A stretch of 64,000 nt of DNA from an uncultured delta proteobacterium (lineage in GTDB: Bacteria > Desulfobacterota > WTBG01 > CAIYCZ01 > CAIRTM01), in contig CAIRTM010000091.1 of the NCBI GenBank assembly GCA_903881505.1, forward strand, positions 1 to 64,000, in the 5' to 3' direction. The first letter of the stretch is position 1, and each line of letters starts with the position of its first letter. The notes under the pieces were generated by a model. The model was not told where the DNA came from. It saw only the letters and a list, made by a program, of their open reading frames with translations, and ran no database searches. The position numbers and the translations under genes are program-made. Positions 35,936 to 45,563 of this stretch are shown here, one piece after another.

Positions 35936-37147
35936 TCAGTATCGCAGAAGGCTTGCAAGTTTATGATATTTCGGCCGCGAGCCGAACAGCATGCAGCATC
36001 GCGCGCATGCGGGCCAGGCGCCCGTGCGCCGTATCGTGCGGCGCAGCTGCCGGGCAGGCCGCGCATTCCAGACGCTGCGAAAGCTGCTGTTTTTGACGCT
36101 GCCGAGCGCCGGCAGAAAGCACAGAGGGCTTAAAATAATTGACCCCGACGGGGTAACCGTCACGTTTCGCCAGGCAGCGGTGCATTTGTTGTAGCAGACG
36201 AACCGCTCGGGGCGGCTGTAATACAGGCCGAGCTCGGGCTCGCTGAGCTCGGGCTCAAAAAAGACCGGAAACCGGGAGCGCGCGGCGGTATTTTTTACCG
36301 CAGCGACGGTTGCGAGCAGTCTGTCCGCATGCATGGCGGCGATGTCGACGCCCTGAATATTTTCTTCGGCAGCCGGCATTGTTGCGGCAAACGTTTTGTT
36401 GTGGCATGCGGCAATGGTGCTGTCGCGAAACCACAGGTGGTTGATGGTCAGGCTTGCAACCGGCAGGCCGTATTCAGTGAGCGCTGCAACAAAGGCGGGC
36501 ACGTGATCGAGATTGTGGTTTGACAGGGTACAGGTAATATGCAGCGGCGCCCGGCCCCAGCCCCTTCGCCGCCAGGCCGCCTCGAACGCCCGCATGCCGC
36601 CGAGGGCCAGCGCAAACGTGCCCTCAACACCGCGGACACGGTCATGGACGCTTTCGAGCCCGTCAAGCGAGACCGTTATATCCAGAGCGTCCGGGTGCGG
36701 GCACAGGGCGGTCAGCTGCCCGGCGCTGCGCTCAAGCAGGGTTGCATTCGTGGTGATATGAAGGCGCAAGCCCCTTTGCAGTATGCGCTCGGCGATTGCG
36801 CTCCAGTGCGGGGCCATGAAGGGTTCAGCGCCGGTCAGCAGCACAAGCGGCCTGGGAACAAAGGACGCGAGCTGGTCGACCAGGCCGAGCCATTCTTCGC
36901 GGCTCAGCGGGTCGGGGCCGCTGCGCACGGCCTGCACCAGGGGAGAAATGCCGGCGCGGGTGTCCCGGGCATTTGCGCGGCCGATATCGCACATTGTGCA
37001 CCGCAGGTTGCAGGCATGCGACAAAACAAGGCATACTGACCGGGGCGGCAGGCTCCAGCCCCTGCACAGCGCATAGTCGGCGTTGAAAAAATTGAACCCG
37101 TGCAGCAGCCGGGCAAGTATTCTCTTGCTTTTCATACACGCGTACAA
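35936..37147 (-). CDS. Radical SAM protein with C-terminal Cys-rich (SPASM-like) region
   Basis: LVLSHACNLRCTMCDIGRAN (CxxxCxxC), LVLLTGAEPFMAPHW, ITVSLDGLESVHDRVRG, C-terminal CYNKC...SPLCFLPALGS...CARCC. Confidence 0.87.
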   Translation of the reverse strand: MYACMKSKRILARLLHGFNFFNADYALCRGWSLPPRSVCLVLSHACNLRCTMCDIGRANARDTRAGISPLVQAVRSGPDPLSREEWLGLVDQLASFVPRPLVLLTGAEPFMAPHWSAIAERILQRGLRLHITTNATLLERSAGQLTALCPHPDALDITVSLDGLESVHDRVRGVEGTFALALGGMRAFEAAWRRRGWGRAPLHITCTLSNHNLDHVPAFVAALTEYGLPVASLTINHLWFRDSTIAACHNKTFAATMPAAEENIQGVDIAAMHADRLLATVAAVKNTAARSRFPVFFEPELSEPELGLYYSRPERFVCYNKCTAAWRNVTVTPSGSIILSPLCFLPALGSVKNSSFRSVWNARPARQLRRTIRRTGAWPACARCCMLFGSRPKYHKLASLLRY

Positions 37148-37173
37148 ACCCAGGGCTGTTTGCCGTCAGTCGG

Positions 37174-38352
37174 TTAGATATCCCTTCGCCGGTAAAGCGC
37201 GCAAAAGCGATCGATCATCGTATCAAAGCGGTACTTCGTTTCAGCGATATGGCGCCCGTACGCGCCCAGTTCCCGGGCCTTGCCCGGGTCACTCAGCAGG
37301 CTCTCAAGCGCGGCTGCAAGCGCCGCGGCGTCATCGGGCGGCACCAGCAGTCCGCTGCGGCCATGGGTAACAAGATCGCTGTTGCCGCTGACCGCAGTGG
37401 CAACCACCGGCAGGCCGCAGGCCATGGCCTCAAGCACGGAGTTGGACATGCCCTCATGGAACGAGGCCATGACAAAGATATCGGCACATTGATACCAAGG
37501 CACTATATCCGTTTGCGCCTGCCGGAGCATGACGCGCCCGGCGGTGCCGAGCTCTGCCGCCAGACGCTCAAGCCGCGCATGTTCAGGACCGCTGCCGATA
37601 ATAGCGAGTACGGGCGCGCTGGTGCTTAGCTGCGCGTGCGCCTTCAGCAAAACGGCCAGGCCCTTTTCCGGTGAAAGGCGGCCGGTATACAGAATAAGCG
37701 GCGCAGGCGGAAGATTCAGCGCATGGCGCAGCTGCTCCCGGCCCTGCGCCGGACGGTACGTATCCGTATCGACTCCGTTGGGGATGCACACGGTGCGGCC
37801 GGCCGGATACGCGATCCGGGAAACCTCGTGCTGCATCCCGGGGGTCAGCACGACTATGGCTGAAGCACATCGGCTCAGCCTGAGAAAAAGCCGGCCCCAG
37901 GGGCTTTGCCTGTGCCGGCCGACATCACCGCCCCTGCCGCCGCCGGACAGATGCAGAAACGCGCGCTTGCCCAGCAGCCGTCCGATGATAATGGCCGCGG
38001 CGGAGCTGTGACCGACCTGAAAGGCATGCACAGCCTGGTAGCGGGTTCGCTGCAGGATCAAAAAAAGCACGGCCCGGGAGATAAAAACGCAGGCCCCGAG
38101 GCCTTTTATGCGCGGGCAGGCAAAGCGATAGATGACCACCCCGGAGCGTTCCTGCCGGTGGGCGTATCCGGCGCACAGGCGGCTGGTAAGAATGGTCACG
38201 GCCATGCCGCGCTCTGCCAGCGCGTCGGCCAGGGCGGCCACCCGCTTTTCGAGACCGCCGGTAAAGGGGTAAAAATAGCGGGAGACGAAAACGACCTCGG
38301 GCCTGTGCGGCTGTGCTGCGGCAGTCTCAGGAGCCATGCCCGTTGATTTCAT
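37174..38352 (-). CDS. Glycosyltransferase family 4
   Basis: VVFVSRYFYPFTGGLEKRVAALADALAERGMAVTILTS...CIPNGVDTDTYRPA...LILYTGRLSPEKGLAVLLKAHAQL...FHEGMSNSVLEAMACGLPVVATAVSGNSDLV. Confidence 0.93.
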   Translation of the reverse strand: MKSTGMAPETAAAQPHRPEVVFVSRYFYPFTGGLEKRVAALADALAERGMAVTILTSRLCAGYAHRQERSGVVIYRFACPRIKGLGACVFISRAVLFLILQRTRYQAVHAFQVGHSSAAAIIIGRLLGKRAFLHLSGGGRGGDVGRHRQSPWGRLFLRLSRCASAIVVLTPGMQHEVSRIAYPAGRTVCIPNGVDTDTYRPAQGREQLRHALNLPPAPLILYTGRLSPEKGLAVLLKAHAQLSTSAPVLAIIGSGPEHARLERLAAELGTAGRVMLRQAQTDIVPWYQCADIFVMASFHEGMSNSVLEAMACGLPVVATAVSGNSDLVTHGRSGLLVPPDDAAALAAALESLLSDPGKARELGAYGRHIAETKYRFDTMIDRFCALYRRRDI

Positions 38353-39673
38353 GTGTTGTGAGCCGTTGAAGGGCGCATCCGATTCCGATCAAAGACCAGA
38401 ACGTCATTGAAACACTTACCGTGCTGAATGTAAAGATATCGTTGACCAGGCAGCCGGCAAACCCGCTGAACAGTCCGCACAGAAGCATGCGCGCCTCAGG
38501 ATGCGTGCCGGACGCCCGGATGGCTGCGTACATTCCGCGCATGAATATAATCAGCAGGGCCACATAGGCGCCCAGCCCGACCAGGCCCTGGGTGAGGGCG
38601 ATATCGAGATAATTGTTGTGGATGCGGTCAAGAATTTCAAGGATATTGAAGCGTGCGGCCTTTTCAAAGTTGACCTGCACAAGGGCGTCAAAGCCCGTAT
38701 CGGGGCCGTGACCGAACCACGGGCGCTCCAGGATGACCGGAATCGAGTGGCGCCAGGTAAACAGGCGCGTGCCAAGGCCGTCGCTCTGGCGCACGTCAAG
38801 GGTCGCGACCGCGCGGCTGGAAATGGTGGTAAAAAAAGCCCTCGGGCCCGAGCCTCTCAGGGCAGTTGAGAGCACTCCGATTGCAACAATCAGCACGCAC
38901 CCGGCGCCAAGCAGCAGGCCAAGCCTCCGGCGTACGGCCGGGCCGGCAGCGCGCGCGAGCGCAGCGAACACAGCCAGCCCGACGCCGCAGCCGGCCATGC
39001 TCGCCCGGCTGTAGGTCAGCACCAGGGTCGTGCAGGCGAGCACGCCTCCTGCGGCCCACAGCAGTGCCTGGCGCGCCCCGGCGGCCGCTGCCGCCCCGGC
39101 GGCGAACAGGGGCAGCACCAGCACTAGGAAACGGCCCAGAAAATTGGCATTGCCCATGGTGGCTGAAATGTAGGGCTGGTGCAGCTCCGGCGGCCGCAAA
39201 TGCTGCAGGGGCGATATGCCGAAGGCCTGCAGGCACAGAAATTCGATGATGCCGTAGAGCGCGATCAGTGCCGTGCTGATGCACAGGGCCCGGATCAGGC
39301 CGCGGGCCTGATCGAAGGTCTGAATGAAAAACGCAAAAACAGGGCACAGCAGCACGTAGGTTATGATGGTGAAAAAAGATTCGCCGCGGGCGAAATCGCC
39401 GCGCAGGCTGAATGCCGGGTTGATTGAAAACGCGGTTGCAATGCAGGCTGACAGCGCGAAGGCAAACAGCGGAAGAGCGATGGGCAGCGCCTGCAGGCGC
39501 ACACGGTTTTTACCGGGGGCCTGCGCGAGCGCGCACACGGCCAGCAGGCACACCAGCACATAGGCCGACTCGCGCTTTATGAGTTCAACCGAATTGACCG
39601 CAAAAGGATTGACCAGCAGCGGCAGGCCGGCAATCAGAAAAAAAAGAATTATTTTTATCGTGCTTGCGGTCAT
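38327..39673 (-). CDS. O-antigen ligase family protein
   Basis: Multi-TM; SATMGNANFLGRFLVLVLPLFAAG...LVLTYSRASMAGCGVGLAVF...TRLFTWRHSIPVILERPWFGHGPDTGF...RIHNNYLDIALTQGLVGLGAYVALL. Confidence 0.9.
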   Translation of the reverse strand: MTASTIKIILFFLIAGLPLLVNPFAVNSVELIKRESAYVLVCLLAVCALAQAPGKNRVRLQALPIALPLFAFALSACIATAFSINPAFSLRGDFARGESFFTIITYVLLCPVFAFFIQTFDQARGLIRALCISTALIALYGIIEFLCLQAFGISPLQHLRPPELHQPYISATMGNANFLGRFLVLVLPLFAAGAAAAAGARQALLWAAGGVLACTTLVLTYSRASMAGCGVGLAVFAALARAAGPAVRRRLGLLLGAGCVLIVAIGVLSTALRGSGPRAFFTTISSRAVATLDVRQSDGLGTRLFTWRHSIPVILERPWFGHGPDTGFDALVQVNFEKAARFNILEILDRIHNNYLDIALTQGLVGLGAYVALLIIFMRGMYAAIRASGTHPEARMLLCGLFSGFAGCLVNDIFTFSTVSVSMTFWSLIGIGCALQRLTTHEINGHGS

Positions 39674-39693
39674 GGCCCGGTCATGGCATGCAA

Positions 39694-39729
39694 AAAGGGC
39701 AGCGGCCATCTTCCCGGCCGCTGCCCTTG
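39694..39729 (-). terminator. Intrinsic terminator downstream of the pilin gene
   Basis: Minus strand: aagggcagcggccgggaagatggccgctgcccttttt; 13-bp stem plus T-tract. Confidence 0.85.
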
Positions 39730-39753
39730 CAGAGCAGGTGTTCTTTTTTGGCG

Positions 39754-40230
39754 TTATGTCCTGGTGAAGCGCTGAATCCCGCTGGAGCGAACCTCAATGA
39801 GTGCGCCGGTCAGGCCGTCCGGTACGCCCAGGGTCGAGAACTGGAAATAATAGTCGTCACCGTCGGTGCCGTCGCCATCCAGGTCCCAGGTGTCGTATGC
39901 CGTCATCTCCATGCCCTGTGCGGCAGAAGAGTCTTTCAGGGCTGCGCCGTTTGAGTTCAGCGCGGCGGTCAGGGTGGTCCAGTCCGTGGGATCAATATCA
40001 ACCCAGTCGGCGCCGCCGTCGTTCGGGAACAGGTTGCTGACCGAGTCGGCCGCATAGGCTGCCATGGCGCCGCGGATTGATTCGCAGGTGCCGACAGCTG
40101 CTGCAACGCGGGACCGGTTGCGGTACTGCACGAAGTTAGGCACGGCAATGGCTGCCAGAATACCGATGATTGCCACGACAATCATCAACTCAATCAGTGT
40201 AAAACCTTTTTCATTCCTGTTGATCATCAT
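39754..40230 (-). CDS. pilA: Type IV pilin / type II pseudopilin-like protein
   Basis: NEKGFTLIELMIVVAIIGILAAIAVPNFVQYRNRSRVAAA (prepilin peptidase site G^FTLIE). Confidence 0.92.
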   Translation of the reverse strand: MMINRNEKGFTLIELMIVVAIIGILAAIAVPNFVQYRNRSRVAAAVGTCESIRGAMAAYAADSVSNLFPNDGGADWVDIDPTDWTTLTAALNSNGAALKDSSAAQGMEMTAYDTWDLDGDGTDGDDYYFQFSTLGVPDGLTGALIEVRSSGIQRFTRT

Positions 40231-40306
40231 TGCTTGTTCCTCCTGTTTGTTTTGGTGCGTTGTTTAAAGCGTTTTTCCACGACAATTTTTTCTATGCCAG
40301 AAAGAA

Positions 40307-40324
40307 GTGCAAGGCCTGTGCCAA
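40307..40324 (-). promoter_or_regulatory. sigma-54 (-24/-12) promoter for the pilin gene
   Basis: Minus strand TTGGCACAGGCCTTGCAC: GG-N10-GC with TGGCAC...TTGCA consensus; about 77 nt upstream of the pilin start. Confidence 0.82.
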
Positions 40325-40409
40325 CATCGAGGAGAAATTAAAACAAAAGCCAATTCGGTATGTTATGATTTTATAGGCGTTTAAGCTGCGCTTTTGCTCG
40401 GCCCCGGAG

Positions 40410-40424
40410 TGACAATTTTTGTCA
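40410..40424. promoter_or_regulatory. TGACAATTTTTGTCA palindrome, candidate PilR upstream activator site
   Basis: Perfect inverted repeat TGACAA/TTGTCA about 90 bp upstream of the -24/-12 element; contains TGTC half-sites. Confidence 0.5.
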
Positions 40425-40443
40425 GCAAAACACTCAAAAAACG

Positions 40444-42225
40444 TCACTGCACCTGTTCCGGCGCGTCTGCGCGGATGAAATAGCAGTAAAACGCGGTGCC
40501 TGCCCCGGGGGTGCTTTCGGCCATGATCAGGCCCTTATGCTCCCGGATGATATTCTGCACAATGGAAAGCCCGAGTCCGAAGCCGCGTTCCTTGGTGGTG
40601 TAAAACGGGTCGAAAATGCGGTCAAGGTCGGCGCGCGCAATACCGTCGCCCGTGTCGCGCACCTGCAGCTCAACCCAGTCGGCGTCGCTGGTGCCGTAGA
40701 GCCGCTCGATGTTTGCCGGGCAGGCAAAACCGGTTTCGCGGGTGCGGCATGCGATGTCGATGCGGCCGCCGTCAGGGGTTGCCTGCGCTGCGTTCAGGAG
40801 CAGGTTCCACAGCAGCTGCCGGAACTGCTGCTCATTGGCCTCAATGCAGGCCCGCGGGTCCAGATCATTGTTCAGCGTGACGGCGCTCTTGTATTCCGGG
40901 CTGTTTCTAAACACCTCCAGGACCTCATCGACCACCGGCTGTATCGCGAGCCGCTGGCGCTCTTTGCCGCCGGGCCGCGCAAAGCACGAAAAGTCGGCAA
41001 TCAGCCGGCTGAGATTGCTGCTTTCGCGCACGACAATGTCCATCAGGTGTCCGTCCTCCTCTCCCAGCTGAAGGCTCTGGCGCAGCACCTGCACCGAGCC
41101 GCTGATTGAAGCAAGCGGATTGCGGACTTCGTGGGCAAAGTCCGCGGCCAGGCGCCCCAGGTCGGCCAGGCGGTTCATGCGCTGCAAAGAGGCCTGCAGT
41201 TCCTTCATACCGGTCAAATCCTGAAACGATATAATGATGCCGATTGCCGTCTCGCGGGAGTCGCGCAGGATTGAGATTGAAAAGCCCAGGAAGCGCTCGG
41301 CGCCGCTTGCAATCCTGCAGGTGCGCTCGATGCGCAGCGGGGCCGTGCGGGATTTTTCGTAGAACTGGCTCAGCCCGATGTCAAGGCCCGGGAACACGAG
41401 ATCAAAGGGCCTTCCGCGAACCTGCTGCGCAGAAAGCCCGGTTATGTCCGTGGCGGCGCGGTTAAAACCGGCGATGCAGCGCTGCCGGTCAAGCGTTATC
41501 AGCCCGCCGGTAATGCTTTGAATGATATTTTCATTAAGCGCTTCAAGGTTGCTGATATCGACCAGCTGCTGGGCGAGCTTCTGGCGGGAGCGGCGGTTCT
41601 GGTCGGCCAGAAAGCTGGCAAGCAGCCCGACAAGAAAAAACGATGACGTGTTGACGATAATGGGGAAATACAGCGGAACGCCGGAATAGTTCAACAGCAG
41701 CATTTCCGGAGCTATGGGCGATACGACAATGCCGGTGCGCTGCAGCATGACCACGGAACTGTAGAGCATGCTGGCGACCGCTGCGGCGGCCAGCCCTCCG
41801 GTCCAGTACAGCAGGATGCTGGCGGCGATGATTTCGATGCTGAACATGAATGCGAACATGCTGTCGATGCCGCCCGTTGCCAGCAGCAGCACGGCAATGC
41901 ACAGCAGGTCAACAGCGATCTGCACGCAGATAAACGGTTTCAGGTCCCTGAGCGCCGGCAGCAGCAGCACGTAGATAAGGCTCAGCAGGTAGACGCATAC
42001 CGCAAGGCCGTATATCCAGACAAGTTCGGGCCGCAGCAGCGAATCCCCTCGCCGGAACTGCACAATGGCGACCGTGCCCAGAAAGAAGGAGGCGACCACC
42101 ACCCGGCAGAGCATGAACCACTGCAGCCGCCGCCGAAACCAGGGCTGGGCTATCACCCGGACTTTTTCCGGGGGCTGCTCAGGCTTCAGGGGCAGGGGCC
42201 CGGTGCTGTTATTTCTCGATGCCAT
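40444..42225 (-). CDS. pilS: PilS-type membrane sensor histidine kinase with PAS domain
   Basis: Six hydrophobic N-terminal segments, PAS (ITGGLITLDRQRCIAGFNRAATDITGLSAQQVRGR), FAHEVRNPLASISGSVQVLRQ H-box, NLLLNAAQATPDGG, DTGDGIARADLDRIFDPFYTTKERGFGLGLSIVQNII. Confidence 0.88.
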   Translation of the reverse strand: MASRNNSTGPLPLKPEQPPEKVRVIAQPWFRRRLQWFMLCRVVVASFFLGTVAIVQFRRGDSLLRPELVWIYGLAVCVYLLSLIYVLLLPALRDLKPFICVQIAVDLLCIAVLLLATGGIDSMFAFMFSIEIIAASILLYWTGGLAAAAVASMLYSSVVMLQRTGIVVSPIAPEMLLLNYSGVPLYFPIIVNTSSFFLVGLLASFLADQNRRSRQKLAQQLVDISNLEALNENIIQSITGGLITLDRQRCIAGFNRAATDITGLSAQQVRGRPFDLVFPGLDIGLSQFYEKSRTAPLRIERTCRIASGAERFLGFSISILRDSRETAIGIIISFQDLTGMKELQASLQRMNRLADLGRLAADFAHEVRNPLASISGSVQVLRQSLQLGEEDGHLMDIVVRESSNLSRLIADFSCFARPGGKERQRLAIQPVVDEVLEVFRNSPEYKSAVTLNNDLDPRACIEANEQQFRQLLWNLLLNAAQATPDGGRIDIACRTRETGFACPANIERLYGTSDADWVELQVRDTGDGIARADLDRIFDPFYTTKERGFGLGLSIVQNIIREHKGLIMAESTPGAGTAFYCYFIRADAPEQVQ

Positions 42226-43588
42226 GTTTTTGCAGGCGATAGCGCATGGAGCGGAACGTGATGCCCAGCATTTCAGCGGCTTTTTTAATCGCACCGCCGG
42301 ACTGTTTAAGGGCCGCGTCAATGTGGCGGCGCTCGATCCTGTCCAGTATTTCGTCCAGCTTGAGCCCCCCGGGCGGAATGCCCCCGGGCGCATCGTCCGT
42401 CTCAGCCTGGCCCGGCTCCTGGCCCTGCCCGGCAAAAACGTCCGGCAGCATAATGCTGGTTTTGGCCAGGGCCACGCTTTTTTCAATCAGGTTCTCAAGT
42501 TCGCGGACATTGCCGGGAAACGGGCAGTCGCACAGGCAGTCCATGATAAACGGCGATACGGGGCCGACATCCTTGCCCATCTCGCGCGCGAATTTGCGGG
42601 TGAAAAATTCAACCAGCACGGGAATGTCCTCCCTGCGCTCGCGCAGGGGCGGCAGGTGTATGTTGATAACATTCAGCCGGTAAAACAGGTCTTCGCGGAA
42701 GCGTCCGGCATGCACTTCGGCAGAGAGGTCCTTGTTGGTGGCGGCGATAAACCTGACATCAGTATGGTATTCTTCGGTCGCGCCGACCGGCGTAAAGGTG
42801 CGCTCCTGCACCACGCGCAACAGCTTGACCTGCAGGGTCGGCGGCAGATCCCCCACTTCGTCCAGAAACAGGGTGCCGGTATCGGCTGCGTGCAGAAAGC
42901 CCTTTTTGTCCTGCTGGGCGCCGGTAAAGGCGCCTTTTTTATAGCCGAACAGCTCGCTTTCAAGCAGGTTTTCAGGAATGCCGCCGCAGTTGATAACAAC
43001 GAATGCGTTCTCGCTGCGGCTGCTGTGGTAGTGAATGGCGCGGGCAACCAGCTCCTTGCCGGTACCGGACTCGCCGGTGATGAGCACGTTGCTTTTGGCC
43101 GCGGCAGCGCGCGGGATAAGGTCGAAAATCTTGCGCATGGCCGGGCTGGATCCGATCATGCCGAACGGTTCGCCGCCGGCCTGGCCCTGTGCGGCGGGGG
43201 AAGCGGCCGCATGTTCTTTTTTGCGGCTCAGGGCTTCATCGATTCTGCGCCGTATGTCCGCGACGTCGAACGGCTTGGTGATATAGTCCCAGGCATCCTG
43301 GCGCATCGAGTCGCGCGCTGATTCAAGCGATGCAAAGGCGGTAATCATGATGAAGATCGTCTGCGGCGCGAATTCACGCACACGGTTCAGCAGGCCGATA
43401 CCGTCAAGCCTGGGCATTTTGATGTCGGCGATGACGATATCAAACGGCTGCGCCTTGCAGCGCTCAAGGGCTGCAAGGCCGTCCGGGGCACAGCTTACGT
43501 CGAAGCCTTCTCGCTTGAGATAGATAGAGAGCATGTCGCGGATGCTGCGTTCATCATCCACGACGAGGATCGATGCCTTGGGTGCCAT
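42209..43588 (-). CDS. pilR: Sigma-54-dependent response regulator (PilR/NtrC family)
   Basis: REC domain (ILVVDDERSIRDML...DIVIADIKMPRLDG), AAA+ (ITGESGTGKELVARAIHYHSSRSENAFVVINCGGIPENLLESELFGYKKGAFTGA; GAFTGA loop), C-terminal HTH (DAALKQSGGAIKKAAEMLGITFRSMRYRLQKHGI). Confidence 0.95.
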   Translation of the reverse strand: MAPKASILVVDDERSIRDMLSIYLKREGFDVSCAPDGLAALERCKAQPFDIVIADIKMPRLDGIGLLNRVREFAPQTIFIMITAFASLESARDSMRQDAWDYITKPFDVADIRRRIDEALSRKKEHAAASPAAQGQAGGEPFGMIGSSPAMRKIFDLIPRAAAAKSNVLITGESGTGKELVARAIHYHSSRSENAFVVINCGGIPENLLESELFGYKKGAFTGAQQDKKGFLHAADTGTLFLDEVGDLPPTLQVKLLRVVQERTFTPVGATEEYHTDVRFIAATNKDLSAEVHAGRFREDLFYRLNVINIHLPPLRERREDIPVLVEFFTRKFAREMGKDVGPVSPFIMDCLCDCPFPGNVRELENLIEKSVALAKTSIMLPDVFAGQGQEPGQAETDDAPGGIPPGGLKLDEILDRIERRHIDAALKQSGGAIKKAAEMLGITFRSMRYRLQKHGIEK

Positions 43589-43683
43589 AGGGTTTCCCGG
43601 AGCTGTTTATCTCGATCAACAACTACCATGCGCGCGTTAAAAGGTCAACCGCTCCGGCCTGATTCCGAAGCGGCTGAATTTGT

Positions 43684-43712
43684 TTGGCAAATGTGCGGCC
43701 CTGCCGTATAAT
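43684..43712 (+). promoter_or_regulatory. Candidate sigma70 promoter TTGGCA-N17-TATAAT
   Basis: 40 nt upstream of the dgt ATG at 43753. Confidence 0.7.
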
Positions 43713-43752
43713 TCATGCACAAACCGCTCCCTTGCAACGGCCGGGCCAGCCT

Positions 43753-44790
43753 ATGACCATCCGAAAAGAACTCGAAGATCGCGAGCGCGGCATGCTGTCG
43801 CCGCGGGCAATGCTCAGCTCGGAAAGCCGGGGCCGGATCGTGCGGGAAAAAGAGTGCGACCTGCGCATGGCATTTCAGCGCGACCGGGACCGCATCATCC
43901 ACTCCAAGGCCTTCCGGCGGCTCAAGCATAAAACGCAGGTGTTTTTGATCCCCGGCGGCGATCATTACCGCACGCGCATGACCCATACCCTTGAGGTCGC
44001 GCAGATCGCGCGCACGATTGCCCGCGCGCTCGCGCTCAACGAAGACCTCTCGGAAGCCATTGCGCTGGGGCATGATCTCGGGCATACGCCGTTCGGCCAT
44101 GCCGGCGAGGAGGTGCTCAACGAGATCGTGCCCGGCGGGTTTCGCCACCCCGAGCAGAGCCTGCGGGTGGTTGATGAGATCGAGAAGCTGAATTTGACCT
44201 TTGAGGTGCGCGACGGCATTCTCAAGCACTCCAAGCGCGGCGGTCCGATTGTCCCCGGCGACCCTGCGCAAAGGGCGCTCACGCTCGAAGGCCAGATCGT
44301 GCGCGTGGCCGATTCAATCGCCTATCTCAACCATGACCTTGATGACGCCCTGCGCGCGCGGGTGATTAGCCGCAGCGAACTCAGGGCCGAAGTGGGCGAC
44401 AGTCTCGACATGCTCGGCGCCACGCATTCCCAGCGCATCGGGCGGATGGTTCTTGATGTCGTGGACACGACCCTGCAATCAGGAGTTGACCATATCAGCG
44501 CGGGGCCCGGTATGCTGCAGGCCGCCATGTGCCTGCGCGGGTTTCTTGACCGCGAGGTCTATAACGGCGCCGAGGTGCATGACGATTTTGTCAAGGCATC
44601 CAAGGTCATTCGCGAACTCTATGCCCATTATATGTCATCTCCCGGGGCCTTTGCCCGCGAGGCAGGCAGGACTGCGGGCGATGCAGAGCTGCACCGCCTG
44701 GTGTGCGATTTTATTTCGGGCATGACCGACCGGTACGCTTTCAAGGCCTATGAAAAAATCTTCCTGCCGCAGCCCTGGCTGATTGTGTAG
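43753..44790 (+). CDS. dgt: Deoxyguanosinetriphosphate triphosphohydrolase-like protein (HD domain)
   Basis: FQRDRDRIIHSKAFRRLKHKTQVF...YRTRMTHTLEVAQIARTIARALALNEDLSEAIALGHDLGHTPFGHAGEEVLNEI...ADSIAYLNHDLDDALRARVI. Confidence 0.95.
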   Translation: MTIRKELEDRERGMLSPRAMLSSESRGRIVREKECDLRMAFQRDRDRIIHSKAFRRLKHKTQVFLIPGGDHYRTRMTHTLEVAQIARTIARALALNEDLSEAIALGHDLGHTPFGHAGEEVLNEIVPGGFRHPEQSLRVVDEIEKLNLTFEVRDGILKHSKRGGPIVPGDPAQRALTLEGQIVRVADSIAYLNHDLDDALRARVISRSELRAEVGDSLDMLGATHSQRIGRMVLDVVDTTLQSGVDHISAGPGMLQAAMCLRGFLDREVYNGAEVHDDFVKASKVIRELYAHYMSSPGAFAREAGRTAGDAELHRLVCDFISGMTDRYAFKAYEKIFLPQPWLIV

Positions 44791-45136
44791 GCCTTAGCCG
44801 TCACCGTTTTGAAAGCCTGCTTTTTGCAGCCGGCCTGCCTGCGACTGCCCTGGCGGCCTTCAGCTTTTTCCCCGGGCGTGCTGCTTGCTTTCTGTTAGAG
44901 ATGATTTTGTTTTTAACCTGCCGTGAAGCTGACATGCGTTACCTTCTGTGCGGTGCATGACTGGCACACTCCTCCGGGCGCTGAAACCTTCGGCCCGGCA
45001 GATCAGAAGCTTATTTTGTATATATCCGGATCCAATCCGCTCGTGTGCAGGATAAAAACTTTTAGTGCGTGCGCTCACGCCCGGCAGCACAATATTTGCC
45101 TTGACTATAAAGGAACATGAACAGTATTATTGCAGC

Positions 45137-45442
45137 ATGCCGCGGATTATTGCGATTCTATTTGAAGATGACCCGGATGCCGCCTATATCGCCGTGGAGC
45201 TTGACAGTCCTGAGGAGCCCGAAATACTGTTCATGAAAGGCCCGGGCTTTGAGAAGCGGATGGGGCCGTTCCCCCTGCCGTATGCTGAAGCGACGTTCAG
45301 CAGATGGAACTACCGCCGGGTCAAAAATCCCCCACATGTTGCCCTCAATGACGCCCGGGCGCTGCTCAGCGCCATGCGCAGGTTGAAACCCGATCGCAAC
45401 GGCGGGGCCGTAAGTGTTTCCGGCCGGGAAGAACGGGCATGA
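45137..45442 (+). CDS. Conserved hypothetical protein
   Basis: MPRIIAILFEDDPDAAYIAVELDSPEEPEILFMKGPGFEKRMGPFPLPYAEATF...; no recognised family. Confidence 0.55.
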   Translation: MPRIIAILFEDDPDAAYIAVELDSPEEPEILFMKGPGFEKRMGPFPLPYAEATFSRWNYRRVKNPPHVALNDARALLSAMRRLKPDRNGGAVSVSGREERA

Positions 45443-45563
45443 GGCCGGCATCGTATCCATTACACTCCCCGGCACCGCGCACGAGGTGTGCTGCCGTGCA
45501 TCTGCAGACGGTGCGGCGCGCCCTGAGCCGGCGCTGTCAGGGAACAGATCAAGAGGTTTGTCG

